Part shown: piece by piece, positions 10,605 to 19,128 of the stretch
Numbering within the stretch: the stretch's first letter is position 1
Layout: the number at the start of each line of letters is the position of its first letter
From: Rhizomicrobium sp.
Lineage (GTDB): Bacteria; Pseudomonadota; Alphaproteobacteria; Micropepsales; Micropepsaceae
Assembly (NCBI GenBank): GCA_037200385.1
Contig: JBBCGL010000001.1
Span: forward strand, 682,001-746,000
Length of the DNA: 64,000 bases
Direction of reading: 5' to 3'
Translations under genes and position numbers: made by a program
The notes under the pieces: model-generated
Told to the model about the DNA's origin: nothing
The model's input: only the letters and a program-made list of their open reading frames with translations
Database searches by the model: none

Positions 10605-10809
10605 CGATCCGGCCGGCGGGGCTCGGGCGGGCCGCTATGCACAGGCGCAGCATCATCCATTATACGTATAAGTAATATTATGGGAAATCATAGATCGATG
10701 GCCGGGACCGTCTGCCGATAATGTGTCGACCATGTCCCCGAACACCTGTCGGCTATGTCTCCGGACCGAACAATTCGCGGGCCATGACACGTGTCTGTGG
10801 AGCACCGTT
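10605..10809. other. AT-rich intergenic scar with a tandem 23-bp repeat
   Basis: This gap holds a perfect 12-bp palindrome TTATACGTATAA (10660-10671) in an AT-rich patch. It also has two adjacent imperfect 23-bp units, 10724-10746 and 10747-10769, sharing TGTCG-C-ATGTC-CCG. Sixteen of the first 20 positions agree. Side-by-side short direct repeats of this kind occur at the ends of IS21-type elements, so a remnant of an excised element is a reasonable inference. No transposase coding sequence is present. Confidence 0.45.
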
Positions 10810-11631
10810 CTAAGCCGACACCGTCATCCCGTCATAGGCCGGCTCGACGCCGTCGGGCAGTTCGGCCTTCAGGGTCTCGTAGTCGAGATCGACATGCATG
10901 TCGGTCAGGATGGCGCGCCGCGGCTTGACCTGGGCGATCCATTCCAGAGTCCGGCCGAGGTGGGCGTGGCTCGGATGCGGCGTGTAGCGCAGCGCGTCGA
11001 CGATCCAGGTGTCGACGCCAGCCAGGGCTTCGAAGGCTGCGTCGTCCAGGCCGTCGACGTCCGGCGAGTATGCAATGGGGCCGAAGCGGAAGCCGAGCGA
11101 GCGGATCCGGCCATGGCGCTGGCCGAAGGCGCGCACGGGCAGGTCGCCCCCTGCCCCGGCGATCGCGAACGACGCAAAAGGCTCGGGCAGCGTGTGGGCA
11201 TTGAGGATCGGCGGATAGTCGCTGCCTTGCGGCTGGGTGAAACAGTAGCCGAAGCGCTGCATCACGCCGACGAAGCTCTGGGCGTCGGAATAGACGTCCA
11301 GGCGGCGGCGCTGGAGCAAGGCGAGCTGGCGCAGGTCGTCGAGGCCGTGGAGCTGGTCGGCGTGGTCGTGGGTGATGAGCACGCCGTCGAGCCTGGCCAC
11401 CCGCGCGTCGACGAGCTGGTCCTTCATGTCGGGCGACGTGTCGACCAGCGCGACGGTCTCGCCGCCGGCCGCGATGCGCTTGATCAGCAGCGAGCAGCGG
11501 CGGCGGCGGTTCTTCGGGTTGGCCGGATCGCAGGCGCCCCAGAAACCCGCGCCATCCGTGCCGCCGATGCGCGGCACGCCGCCGGAGGAGCCGCAGCCGA
11601 GGATGACGGCGTGGAATTTCTCCTCTGTCAT
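10810..11631 (-). CDS. MBL-fold metallo-hydrolase (PhnP-like)
   Basis: Metallo-beta-lactamase-fold hydrolase resembling PhnP-type phosphodiesterases. The N-terminus carries ILGCGSSGGVPRIGG and the metal-binding core reads LITHDHADQLHGLDDLR. Downstream His and Asp ligands are present near ILTDMHVDLDYE. It follows tatD, the usual alphaproteobacterial order. The start is ATG 11629-11631, preceded by AAGG seven bases upstream. That ribosome-binding site and the ATG itself lie in the end of a palindromic repeat (11628-11741), so the translation signals seem to come from the repeat. An upstream in-frame ATG at 11652 lies wholly inside the repeat. Substrate is unknown. Confidence 0.85.
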   Translation of the reverse strand: MTEEKFHAVILGCGSSGGVPRIGGTDGAGFWGACDPANPKNRRRRCSLLIKRIAAGGETVALVDTSPDMKDQLVDARVARLDGVLITHDHADQLHGLDDLRQLALLQRRRLDVYSDAQSFVGVMQRFGYCFTQPQGSDYPPILNAHTLPEPFASFAIAGAGGDLPVRAFGQRHGRIRSLGFRFGPIAYSPDVDGLDDAAFEALAGVDTWIVDALRYTPHPSHAHLGRTLEWIAQVKPRRAILTDMHVDLDYETLKAELPDGVEPAYDGMTVSA

Positions 11632-11741
11632 GGGCGGCCTTGATCCGCCCATCCATCCGGCGCGTGCCGGCGCGCCGAAGTGAGTCCTTTGCGCCCGCAG
11701 GCGCGGCCACGATGGATGGCCGGGTCAAGCCCGGCCATGAC
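11628..11741. repeat. REP-like element with two inverted palindromic ends
   Basis: The gap between tatD and the MBL-hydrolase gene is mostly one element. Its left end (11628-11658) contains GGGCGG-CTTGAT-CCGCCC and its right end (11710-11741) contains GCCGGG-TCAA-GCCCGGC. Both are bordered by CATCCATC or its complement and by TCATGG or CCATGA, so the whole is a large imperfect inverted repeat with a GC-rich centre. Similar elements, whose minus-strand translation reads like MAGLDPAIH, recur in alphaproteobacterial intergenic DNA. It overlaps the start codon of the downstream gene. Confidence 0.7.
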
Positions 11742-11764
11742 GGTGTTGGAACCAGGCGGCACAC

Positions 11765-12547
11765 TCACCGCGGTCGCTCCACTTTCGTGAAGAGGCGGAA
11801 GAAGTTTTCCGTGGTGGCCGACGCAAGCTCTTCGGCGCTCACGCTTTTGAGGGTCGCCAGCATCGCGGCGGTGTGGGTCACGAAAGCGGGCTCGTTGCGC
11901 TTGCCGCGATGGGGCATGGGCGCGAGGAAGGGGGCGTCGGTCTCGACCAGCAGGCGGTCGAGCGGCACGCCTTTCAGCACCGCGCGCAGTTCCTCCGACT
12001 TCTTGAAAGTCGCGATGCCGGAGACCGAGATGGACAGGCCCAGGTCGAGCGACGCTTCCGCCAGGCGCCGCGTCCCCGTGAAGCAATGGATCAGGCCGGT
12101 GAAGGGCGCGGCCGCCATCTCCTCCTGCAGCACGCCGATCGTGTCGTCGTCGGCGTCGCGGGTGTGGACGATGACGGGCAAGCCGGTCGCGCGCGCCGCC
12201 TGGATATGGGCGCGGAAATTCGCGATCTGCTGCGGACGGGGGCTGTGCTCGTAGTAGTAGTCGAGACCGGTCTCGCCGATGCCCACGACCTTGGGATGCG
12301 CCGCGGCGTCGATCAGGACCTGCGGGCCGTCGAGCAGCTCGCCTTCCGCCTCGTGCGGATGCACGCCGACCGAGCACCAGACGTCATCGAAACGCTCGGC
12401 GACCGCGCGGACGTTCGGAAAATTCGTGAGCTTGGTCCCGATGCTGACGCAAACCCGTACGCCGGCATCGCGGGCGCGCGCGACCACGGCATCGAGCTCG
12501 GGCGCGAATTCGGGGAAATCGAGATGGCAATGGCTGTCGACGAGCAT
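11765..12547 (-). CDS. tatD: TatD-family metal-dependent DNase/hydrolase
   Basis: TIM-barrel metallohydrolase related to TatD and YcfH, with 3'-5' exonuclease activity in characterised members. The 260-residue protein starts MLVDSHCHLDFPEF with the HxH metal ligands. It continues with SVGVHPHEAE near residue 60, GETGLDYYYEHS near 95 and IVHTRDADDD near 130, and ends with the conserved VETDAPFLAP. All metal-binding positions are present. It is usually found behind tmk-holB-metG in relatives; here those genes are absent and DUF4167 lies upstream. Confidence 0.93.
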   Translation of the reverse strand: MLVDSHCHLDFPEFAPELDAVVARARDAGVRVCVSIGTKLTNFPNVRAVAERFDDVWCSVGVHPHEAEGELLDGPQVLIDAAAHPKVVGIGETGLDYYYEHSPRPQQIANFRAHIQAARATGLPVIVHTRDADDDTIGVLQEEMAAAPFTGLIHCFTGTRRLAEASLDLGLSISVSGIATFKKSEELRAVLKGVPLDRLLVETDAPFLAPMPHRGKRNEPAFVTHTAAMLATLKSVSAEELASATTENFFRLFTKVERPR

Positions 12548-12623
12548 GTGCCGGAGTTAGCGCGGAATGGACAGGGAGGCAAACGCCGCCGCCCTGCCCG
12601 CGTTCCGCAGGCGAGGCGACCGC

Positions 12624-13073
12624 CTATTCGGCGGTTTCCTCTTCGCCCTCTTCCTCATTCTCGTTGAGCGAGAAGACAGGCGCGCTCTGGCCCGGCTGCG
12701 GCACGAAGGGCTGGTCGCCCTGTGCGTTGCCGCGCGGCTGGCCGTTGTTCTGCTGCTGCGCGGCCTGCTGCTGCTGGTATTGCGCGAGCTGCGCCTGCTG
12801 TGCCGCCATGATGCGATAATAGTGCTCGGCGTGCTGGAGATAGTTCTCCGCCATCACCCGGTCGCCGCTGGCATTCGCATCGCGCGCGAGCTGAAGATAC
12901 TTCTCGTACACATTCGCGGCCGAGCCGCGGATCTTCACTTCCGGTCCCGAGGAATCGAAGGTGCGGTTCGGATTGTGTCCACCGCCGCCGCCGCCACCAC
13001 CACCGCCATTGTTGTTGGAGTGGCCGCCGCCTGCGTGTTGCGGCCTGCGGCCGCCTCTACGTGATCGTTTCAA
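12624..13073 (-). CDS. DUF4167 domain-containing protein
   Basis: A 149-residue alphaproteobacterial protein. The N-terminus is basic and glycine/asparagine-rich (MKRSRRGGRR, then runs of Asn and Gly). The conserved DUF4167 core is about residues 48-95 (GSAANVYEKYLQLARDANAS, then GDRVMAENYLQHAEHYYRIM), and a Gln-rich and finally acidic tail follows. The layout suggests a helical core with disordered, possibly nucleic-acid-binding arms, but the function is unknown. Its place directly after prmC is conserved in alphaproteobacteria. Confidence 0.93.
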   Translation of the reverse strand: MKRSRRGGRRPQHAGGGHSNNNGGGGGGGGGGHNPNRTFDSSGPEVKIRGSAANVYEKYLQLARDANASGDRVMAENYLQHAEHYYRIMAAQQAQLAQYQQQQAAQQQNNGQPRGNAQGDQPFVPQPGQSAPVFSLNENEEEGEEETAE

Positions 13074-13279
13074 ACTATGCCCCTAATAAGAGGACGAACA
13101 TCGCTTCACCGCGCGCGATGCATGCGCTTTAGCCCTTTGGGGCCGCGCAATTGGGCTGCCGCAGCAATGCAGGGCTCGTCTTTCGTTTTGCACAAGAACC
13201 GCGGACTTGCCGCTCCGGCCCCCCTCGGTCCGTATGACCGATTGCCGGCAGGGTCCCTATGTCCCCACGGGGCCGGAAA

Positions 13280-14116
13280 CTAGCGACTTGCCCCCGACAT
13301 TCCAACTGTTTTCTCAGGCGCGGAACTTGGGCGTTCCACAACGATACAGCGCGGGATTCCCGCCAAATCGGGCTCAATAACGGGAACTTGCAGCTCCGCC
13401 GCGCGTAGGAACCCGGTGACCGCGTCACCCTGCCCCTGGCCGATCTCGACGAATGCGACGCCGCCGGGCCTCAACAGGCGGGCGATTCGGGGCGCCAGGG
13501 CGCGGTAGGCGTCGAGGCCGTCGGGTCCGCCATCGAGCGCCTGATGCGGTTCGTAGCGGGCAACTTCGGGCTCAAGGCCTGCGATGTCGCGCGACGGGAT
13601 ATAGGGCGGATTGGAGAGGATGACGTCGAAGCCGGGACTGGCCTCCTCGGGCCAGGCGGTCTCGATCAGCGTCGCGCGCTCCTTCAGGCGGTGAGTCGCG
13701 AGATTGCGGGTCGCCCAATAGAGCGCGTCCGGCGAGGCGTCGATGCCGACGCCATGCGCATTGGGATATTCCTTGAGCGCGGCGATCAGGAGGCAGCCGG
13801 AGCCGGTGCCCAGATCGATCAGCGAGAGCGGCGTGGTCCGGTCCGGAATCCGCCGGGTGAGCGATTCGATCAGCGTCTCGGTGTCGGGACGCGGGATCAG
13901 GACGCCGGGACCCACCGCGAAAGCCAGGCTCCAGAACTCCTTGGCGCCGGTGATGTAGGCAAGCGGCTCGCGCGAAGCCCGGCGGGCGACCAGGCGCTCG
14001 AACAGCGCGGCGTCCCGGGGGCGCGAGAACTCCCATAGCAGGCGCGCATCGAGCCGTGCCGTTCCGACGCCGGCCTCGCGCAGGCGCTGCGCCGCATCGC
14101 CGACCGGATCGCTCAC
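13280..14116 (-). CDS. prmC: Peptide chain release factor N5-glutamine methyltransferase PrmC
   Basis: Methylates the glutamine of the GGQ motif of release factors. The start is GTG at 14116, which overlaps the prfA stop in a GTGA arrangement and gives 278 residues, the normal length. The protein shows the N-terminal helical domain ([23 protein letters not shown]), the SAM-binding motif [13 protein letters not shown] near residue 118, and the catalytic ILSNPPYIP near 185. The frame stays open far upstream through prfA, but that extension is not coding. Overlap with its substrate's gene means coupled translation. Confidence 0.95.
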   Translation of the reverse strand: MSDPVGDAAQRLREAGVGTARLDARLLWEFSRPRDAALFERLVARRASREPLAYITGAKEFWSLAFAVGPGVLIPRPDTETLIESLTRRIPDRTTPLSLIDLGTGSGCLLIAALKEYPNAHGVGIDASPDALYWATRNLATHRLKERATLIETAWPEEASPGFDVILSNPPYIPSRDIAGLEPEVARYEPHQALDGGPDGLDAYRALAPRIARLLRPGGVAFVEIGQGQGDAVTGFLRAAELQVPVIEPDLAGIPRCIVVERPSSAPEKTVGMSGASR

Positions 14117-15192
14117 GCTTCGGAGTCCAGGGCGGCGAGGCGGTCGGCCTGGTCCTGCGCCACCAGCGCGTCGACGATCTCGCCCAGATCGTCGCCCGAG
14201 ATGATCTTGTCCAGCTTGTAGAGCGTCAGGTTGATGCGGTGGTCGGTGACGCGGCCTTGCGGGAAATTGTAGGTGCGGATGCGCTCGGACCGATCGCCGG
14301 AGCCGACCAGCGATTTGCGCTCCGACGCCCGGGCGCTGTCGACGCGTTCGCGCTCGATCTCGTAGAGTTTGGCTTTCAGCAGCTTCATCGCATGCGCCTT
14401 GTTCTTGTGCTGCGACTTCTCGGTCTGCTGCGCGACCGCGATGCCGGTCGGCAGATGGGTGATGCGGACTGCCGATTCGGTCTTGTTGACGTGCTGGCCG
14501 CCGGCGCCCTGGGCGCGATAGACATCGATCCGCAGGTCCTTGTCGTTGATGACGATGTCGACGTCCTCGGCCTCGGGCAGCACCGCGACGGTGGCGGCGG
14601 AGGTGTGGATGCGCCCCTGCGTCTCGGTCACCGGCACACGCTGCACCCGGTGCACGCCGCTTTCGAATTTGAGCTTGGCGTAGACCCCCTGCCCGGTCAC
14701 GTCCATCACCGCGTCCTTGATGCCGCCGAGATCGCTGTCGGTGCGCGACATGACCTCGGTCTTCCAGCCTTGCAGCGCGCAATAGCGCGTGTACATCGCG
14801 AGCAGGTCGTCGGCGAACAGCGCCGCCTCGTCGCCGCCGGTGCCGGCGCGGATCTCGAGGATGGCGGAGGACGCGTCGGCGGCGTCCTTGGGCAGGAGCT
14901 GTATCTGCAGGTCGTGCTCGAGCGTTTCGACGCGCTGTTTCAGTTCGGCGCGCTCTTCCTCCGCGAGACCGCGCATTTCGGTGTCCGTGGCGGGATCGGC
15001 GATCATCGTCTCGGCGCCCTGAAGCTGCTCCTGCGCCTTGCGGTAGTCGCGCACGACGTCGATCACCGGGCTGAGTTCCGCATGCTCCTTGGAAAGCTTG
15101 ACGAAGCCGGCACCGCCTTCGCCCGAGGCAAGCTGCGCCTCGATCGCATGGAAGCGGTCGAGCAGGCGTTCGAGCTTGGCTGTGGGAATCAT
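14113..15192 (-). CDS. prfA: Peptide chain release factor 1
   Basis: Recognises UAA and UAG stop codons. The start is ATG 15190-15192 ([20 protein letters not shown]), giving 359 residues, close to the 360 of E. coli. It has the GGQ peptidyl-hydrolysis motif in [18 protein letters not shown] near residue 230, and [12 protein letters not shown] just before it, which are class-I release factor signatures. Its GGQ glutamine is the PrmC substrate. In many alphaproteobacteria hisS or ptsP/lysC precedes prfA; here an accessory pair does. Confidence 0.96.
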   Translation of the reverse strand: MIPTAKLERLLDRFHAIEAQLASGEGGAGFVKLSKEHAELSPVIDVVRDYRKAQEQLQGAETMIADPATDTEMRGLAEEERAELKQRVETLEHDLQIQLLPKDAADASSAILEIRAGTGGDEAALFADDLLAMYTRYCALQGWKTEVMSRTDSDLGGIKDAVMDVTGQGVYAKLKFESGVHRVQRVPVTETQGRIHTSAATVAVLPEAEDVDIVINDKDLRIDVYRAQGAGGQHVNKTESAVRITHLPTGIAVAQQTEKSQHKNKAHAMKLLKAKLYEIERERVDSARASERKSLVGSGDRSERIRTYNFPQGRVTDHRINLTLYKLDKIISGDDLGEIVDALVAQDQADRLAALDSEA

Positions 15193-15313
15193 GGATATCG
15201 GCGCCTGTACGAATGAGACCGCATCCGGCGAGGTGCGGACGCGGCATACGGGCACTCGGCTATCACGTCGCGCCAGCGCCTCTCAAGGGTTTCGAGCCCG
15301 GTGCGCCCTCCGG

Positions 15314-16114
15314 TCAGCGCGGCAAGCGCCTTTGGCGTGCCGGATGAGGCGGTTTCGCCGCAATTGCGGGCTGCCCGGGACGCCTCCGGTAGCCTATGAG
15401 AAGGTTGTCGTAGGCGTAAACGGCGATCAGATGGACCAAGGCCAGGTAGGGCGCGTACACGACGAGCGGGTAGGCCGAGGCGATGAAGGCGGGCGTCGCT
15501 TTGCTGACGTCGGGGCGCTGAGCCACGGCATATAGAAGCAGCACGACGAGCGAAACGAGACTGATCGCAGAGAATGTCCATGCCCGGCGAAATTCTACGG
15601 TGCGCGCTGTGCGGACGCGAATGAGCGAGGCCATGTGCTCGTGCGCGTCTTCGAGGTCGTCCCGCGAGGACCAGTGCACCCAAATGACCTTGAGGCACAG
15701 CAGAATCGCATACGCGGCGTAGCAAACACCGAGCGTGATATACTGCGCGGCGACGATGTCGAGATGCAGCTTGTCCAGTATGACGGCATAGGCGGCGACG
15801 AGTATCCCCGTCATCTGGATCAGCGAGTTCGTCTTGTTGTCCAGCACATCCAGATTGCCGTACATGTGGTCGAACAGCCGGCGCTGCAGTTCGTGGGGCT
15901 CGGTCGCGCCTTTGGCCTCCGAATGCCGCTGCGGCTCGCGAGGCTCGGCAGCATCCTTGGCGTCGAGCAGCTGCTTCCACGCCGCGATGTATTCATCGAC
16001 TTCATCATCGTCGAGCGGAAGGCTGCGCTTAATAAGGAGCTTCAGTCGGCCCCGATGTCCTCGTTCCAAATTCGAGGATATTTTTGCTGGAATGTCCGCA
16101 TCAGATCGATGCAT
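15314..16114 (-). CDS. Four-helix membrane protein of unknown function, overlapping a cytosine deaminase gene
   Basis: Unrecognised 266-residue protein. The first ~85 residues are soluble and charged (acidic DDDEVDEY, then a Glu/Lys/Ala-rich stretch). Four hydrophobic segments follow at about 98-116, 120-147, 179-198 and 208-240. A charged loop lies between the second and third (DDLEDAHEHMASLIRVRT), and the tail is basic and proline-rich. The entry to the first segment, LDNKTNSLIQMTGILVAA, resembles the start of membrane domains seen in SLATT and DUF5706/Pycsar effectors; this is a visual resemblance only. The ATG at 16114 overlaps the deaminase gene by 73 bases. A TTG at 16069 is possible, and the next ATG would remove the soluble domain. 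Codon use is less GC-rich than in the flanking genes. Confidence 0.7.
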   Translation of the reverse strand: MHRSDADIPAKISSNLERGHRGRLKLLIKRSLPLDDDEVDEYIAAWKQLLDAKDAAEPREPQRHSEAKGATEPHELQRRLFDHMYGNLDVLDNKTNSLIQMTGILVAAYAVILDKLHLDIVAAQYITLGVCYAAYAILLCLKVIWVHWSSRDDLEDAHEHMASLIRVRTARTVEFRRAWTFSAISLVSLVVLLLYAVAQRPDVSKATPAFIASAYPLVVYAPYLALVHLIAVYAYDNLLIGYRRRPGQPAIAAKPPHPARQRRLPR

Positions 16115-16482
16115 CGCGAGTCACCCAGAATAACGACCTCCACGCCGCGCGAGCGAAGAAAGTCCTCATTGCCGCCGAAGGTGACATTCTCGCCAATGAC
16201 GACGCGGGGAATGCCGAACTGCACGATCGTGCCGGAGCACATCATACAGGGGCTAAGCGTCGTGTAAATGGCGGTATCCTTGTAGGTCCGCTGGCGTCCG
16301 GCATTTCGAATGCAGTCCATTTCGCCATGCGCGATTGCGTCGCCGAGCTGGACGCGCTGATTGTGGCCGTGCCCGATGACATCTCCGGCCCGTACGAGAA
16401 CCGAACCTATGGGGATACCGCCTTGATCGAAGCTCGCCCGCGCTTCCTGCAGCGCCAGGTCGAGGAAATCGCCGTCGCTCAC
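16042..16482 (-). CDS. Cytosine deaminase of the yeast FCY1 type
   Basis: Zinc-dependent hydrolase predicted to convert cytosine to uracil, or a related base. The 146-residue protein has the catalytic HGE motif in AIAHGEMDCI near residue 52 and the zinc-binding SPCMMCSG near 78. Next come GIPRVVIGENVTF and a C-terminus ending WNEDIG. Spacing and C-terminal motif match yeast cytosine deaminase better than tRNA adenosine or guanine deaminases. It starts 16 bases after the ispG stop, in the same direction, and overlaps the membrane-protein gene, so the three may be one transcript. Substrate is inferred from motifs. Confidence 0.85.
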   Translation of the reverse strand: MSDGDFLDLALQEARASFDQGGIPIGSVLVRAGDVIGHGHNQRVQLGDAIAHGEMDCIRNAGRQRTYKDTAIYTTLSPCMMCSGTIVQFGIPRVVIGENVTFGGNEDFLRSRGVEVVILGDSRCIDLMRTFQQKYPRIWNEDIGAD

Positions 16483-16498
16483 GGCAATCCTGCCATGG

Positions 16499-17638
16499 TC
16501 ACTGCGCCGGCTCGAGCGCCGGTTCGGCGTTGCCGCGGGCGGCTTCGATCTCGGCGGCCTTCTTCTCGCAGAGCTCGACGACGTGCTCGACCAGCTTCTC
16601 GTTGTCGAGGCGGTAGGCCGGCTTGCCGTTGAGATAGATCTGACCGTGCCCCTTGCCGGCGCCGCCGCCGGTGAAGGCGAGATCGGTCTCGCGCGCCTCG
16701 CCCGGGCCGTTCACGACGCAGCCGATGATCGAGAGCGACATCGGCGTCGCGATGTGCTTGAGGCGGTCCTCGAGCGTCTTGACCGTCTCGATGACGTTGA
16801 AGCCCTGGCGGGCGCAGCTCGGGCACGAGACGATGTTCACGCCGCGATGGCGCAGGTTCAGGCTCTTGAGGATGTCGAAGCCGACGCGGACTTCCTCGAC
16901 CGGATCGGCGGAGAGCGAGACGCGGATGGTGTCGCCGATGCCGCTCCACAGCAGCATGCCCATGCCGATGGAGGATTTCACCGTTCCGGAGATCATGCCG
17001 CCCGCTTCGGTGATGCCCAGATGGATCGGGCAGTCGACGGCGTCGGCAAGCTGCTGGTACGCCGCGACGGCGAGGAAGGCGTCCGACGCCTTCACCGAGA
17101 TCTTGTATTCGCGGAAATCGAGGTCGTCCAAAATCTTGGCATGGTTCAGCGCGCTCTCGACCATCGCCTCGGGGCACGGCTCGCCGTATTTCTCGAGCAG
17201 CTCCTTCTCGAGGGAGCCGGCGTTGACGCCGATGCGCATCGAGCAGCCATGGTCCTTGGCGGCCTGGACGACTTCCTTCACCCGCGCGGCCGAGCCGATA
17301 TTGCCCGGATTGATGCGCAGGCAGGCGGCGCCGGCGACGGCGGCCTCGATGGCGCGCTTGTAGTGGAAGTGGATGTCGGCGACGACCGGGATGTTGGCGG
17401 CGCGGGTGATCGCGCGCATCGCCTTGGTCGCGTCCTCGTCGGGGCACGAGACGCGCACGATGTCGGCGCCGGCCTCTTCGATGGCGCGGATCTGGTCGAT
17501 GGTGGCGCGCGCGTCGCCGGTGACGGTGTTGGTCATGGTCTGCACGCTGATCGGGGCGTCGCCGCCGACCGGCACCTTGCCGACCATGATCTGGCGGGAC
17601 TTGCGACGATGGATGTCGCGATAGGCGCGTACGCTCAT
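16499..17638 (-). CDS. ispG: 4-hydroxy-3-methylbut-2-en-1-yl diphosphate synthase (IspG)
   Basis: Iron-sulfur enzyme of the MEP pathway that forms HMBPP. The start is ATG 17636-17638 ([20 protein letters not shown]), overlapping the rodZ-like stop in an ATGA; 379 residues. The N-terminal TIM-barrel shows [18 protein letters not shown] and LRINPGNIG. The C-terminal reductase-like domain carries the cluster cysteines in SCPSCARQG and [10 protein letters not shown]. The tail is Glu/Ala-rich. hisS, which often follows ispG in related genomes, is missing and is replaced by the deaminase/membrane-protein pair. Confidence 0.95.
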   Translation of the reverse strand: MSVRAYRDIHRRKSRQIMVGKVPVGGDAPISVQTMTNTVTGDARATIDQIRAIEEAGADIVRVSCPDEDATKAMRAITRAANIPVVADIHFHYKRAIEAAVAGAACLRINPGNIGSAARVKEVVQAAKDHGCSMRIGVNAGSLEKELLEKYGEPCPEAMVESALNHAKILDDLDFREYKISVKASDAFLAVAAYQQLADAVDCPIHLGITEAGGMISGTVKSSIGMGMLLWSGIGDTIRVSLSADPVEEVRVGFDILKSLNLRHRGVNIVSCPSCARQGFNVIETVKTLEDRLKHIATPMSLSIIGCVVNGPGEARETDLAFTGGGAGKGHGQIYLNGKPAYRLDNEKLVEHVVELCEKKAAEIEAARGNAEPALEPAQ

Positions 17639-18630
17639 TGTGCCGGACCTCCGTTTTGCCGGTCGACGATGGACTGCGGATCGAGCGACAGGGCTTCGAC
17701 CACGCCGGGATCCTTGCCCGCGAAGCCCTTCGATTCGCCGTCGAGATCGACCTCGACCGCATTGGCGTTGGCCGCTGTCAGCGCAAGGCCGACCACATTG
17801 GGCACCTGATAGGTGTCGCCCGGCTGCAGCGTGCGGTTGATATAGACCATGCCGTCTTCGCCCTGGACGAGGACGCGTGTCGTCTGGTGGACGCGCAGCA
17901 CCACGCGGGCGCCGCGATTGTTCTGGCCGTAAATCTTGCCCGGCGGGAGCGGCGCCGCAACGGCCGGTACGGGCGGCGCACCGGTTGCGGGGCTGGCGGC
18001 GGCCGGAGCCTGCTGGCCCGCGACGCCCTGGGGCGCGGGGCTGGCCGGCGGCGTGGTGGGCTGTGCCGGCGGTGCCATGGCCGGCGGCGGCACCCGCGCC
18101 ACCACCGGCTTGGGTGCGACCTGCTCCGGCGGGGCCGCCACGGGCGCGGACAGCATCGCACTGGAGGAGAGGACGTAATAGGCGCCATACGCCATCAGGG
18201 CGACGACGACGGCGGCGATGATCTTCCAGCCTTGCGGCAGGCGACGCTGATCGTCCTCGTCGATGACGGTCACCGGCTGGGCGACGTCGGCATCGGAGCG
18301 GCCAGCGATTTCGGCCTTGAAGCGTTCCAGGCACTGTGCCGTGTCGAGACCGAGATAATCGGCATAGGAGCGGACGAACCCGACGGCGTAGGTGCGGCCG
18401 GGCAGCACGTCGAGGCGGTCTTCCTCGATCGCCTCCAGATGATCCTTGCGGATTTTCAGGTGTTTCGACACGGTCGCCAGGTCGTCGCCCCGGCGCAGCC
18501 TTGCGGCGCGCAGATCCTGGCCGACGGTCTCCAGCGGCGTATCGCTGTCGCCGGAGATTTCGCGCAGATGGATGCGGCGAGTCTTGATATTGCCGCCGTC
18601 GTCCACGGTGAGGCGTGTCACTTTGGTCAT
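17635..18630 (-). CDS. RodZ-like helix-turn-helix protein with DUF4115 domain
   Basis: Single-pass membrane protein with a cytoplasmic Xre-type helix-turn-helix (about residues 33-105: [20 protein letters not shown], then [16 protein letters not shown] and [18 protein letters not shown]). One membrane segment (about 147-167) and a long Pro/Ala-rich periplasmic linker follow. The C-terminal DUF4115 domain is about 230-320. This matches RodZ/YmgB-type cell-shape proteins that link MreB to the envelope. The start is ATG 18628-18630; a frame from 18672 adds 14 unlikely residues. Its last codon overlaps the ispG start. Confidence 0.85.
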   Translation of the reverse strand: MTKVTRLTVDDGGNIKTRRIHLREISGDSDTPLETVGQDLRAARLRRGDDLATVSKHLKIRKDHLEAIEEDRLDVLPGRTYAVGFVRSYADYLGLDTAQCLERFKAEIAGRSDADVAQPVTVIDEDDQRRLPQGWKIIAAVVVALMAYGAYYVLSSSAMLSAPVAAPPEQVAPKPVVARVPPPAMAPPAQPTTPPASPAPQGVAGQQAPAAASPATGAPPVPAVAAPLPPGKIYGQNNRGARVVLRVHQTTRVLVQGEDGMVYINRTLQPGDTYQVPNVVGLALTAANANAVEVDLDGESKGFAGKDPGVVEALSLDPQSIVDRQNGGPAQ

Positions 18631-18735
18631 CCGGGCAACCAATATCCGCTGCGCCGCACACCTGCCAGCCAAATCTTTGAGACGGCCGCAGCCGGGCCCG
18701 GTCCGGCGCTCCCGGAAAAGCCGGTGCCGACCCGG

Positions 18736-19041
18736 TTAGCGGCCGTTCTCCGTGGCGCTGATGGTCTTCAGCTTGTCCACGTTCTGCCGCAGGTTCCGCA
18801 TGCTCTCCCATTCCCGCCGTTTGTGACAGGTGCGCTTGGTGAGCATCGATCCCGTCGCGCTTTCGGAGCGGCAGACAAGGGCGTTGTCGTCCGCGGCTGC
18901 ATCACTCGGTGCGGCGGTCTGGGCCACGGGCGCGGCACCATCGGTCTGCGCCGCGGGCGCGCCGTCACCATCGGCCAGCGCGCCGCCCAGCGGAACAAGC
19001 AAGCTGGCGGCCAGAAACATTATCGCGACTGCACGACGCAT
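18736..19041 (-). CDS. Small secreted protein with two conserved cysteines
   Basis: A 101-residue protein with a clear signal peptide ([20 protein letters not shown], cleavage near ALAD), an Ala/Asp-rich linker, and a C-terminal motif [19 protein letters not shown] followed by EWESM. The pattern C-R-x5-TGS-x5-C-x5-W occurs in many small periplasmic proteins of sphingomonads and caulobacters with no assigned function. The start ATG at 19041 has AAGGGG upstream. Function unknown. Confidence 0.8.
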   Translation of the reverse strand: MRRAVAIMFLAASLLVPLGGALADGDGAPAAQTDGAAPVAQTAAPSDAAADDNALVCRSESATGSMLTKRTCHKRREWESMRNLRQNVDKLKTISATENGR

Positions 19042-19128
19042 GGGTGCCCCTTGAAAAACGGATGCCGGATTGTGGCAGCCGCCGGTTGCGGACACAACCC
19101 TGCCGAACACAATGTCACGGGCGGCCGT

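Noticed and set aside
11330-11370. HDHADQ in place of the common HxHxDH in the MBL-fold hydrolase, considered as a lost metal ligand
   Set aside because: The sequence HDHADQ-x-HG is, to my knowledge, usual for this alphaproteobacterial PhnP-like subfamily, so it is not a defect.
12960-13060. Asn/Gly-rich low-complexity coding repeat, considered as a minisatellite
   Set aside because: It lies in the N-terminus of the DUF4167 protein, where such runs are normal for the family.
13074-13279. Possible structured RNA between prmC and the DUF4167 gene
   Set aside because: The 206-bp gap is GC-rich with short self-complementary stretches, but I could not match it to SRP RNA, 6S RNA, tmRNA, RNase P RNA or a tRNA.
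13280-15247. A 655-codon minus-strand frame that looks like a fusion upstream of prmC
   Set aside because: Only the part from the GTG at 14116 matches PrmC. The upstream part is an out-of-frame reading of prfA.
16499-18811. A 770-codon frame apparently fusing something to IspG
   Set aside because: The N-terminal portion is an out-of-frame reading of the rodZ-like gene; IspG begins at 17638.
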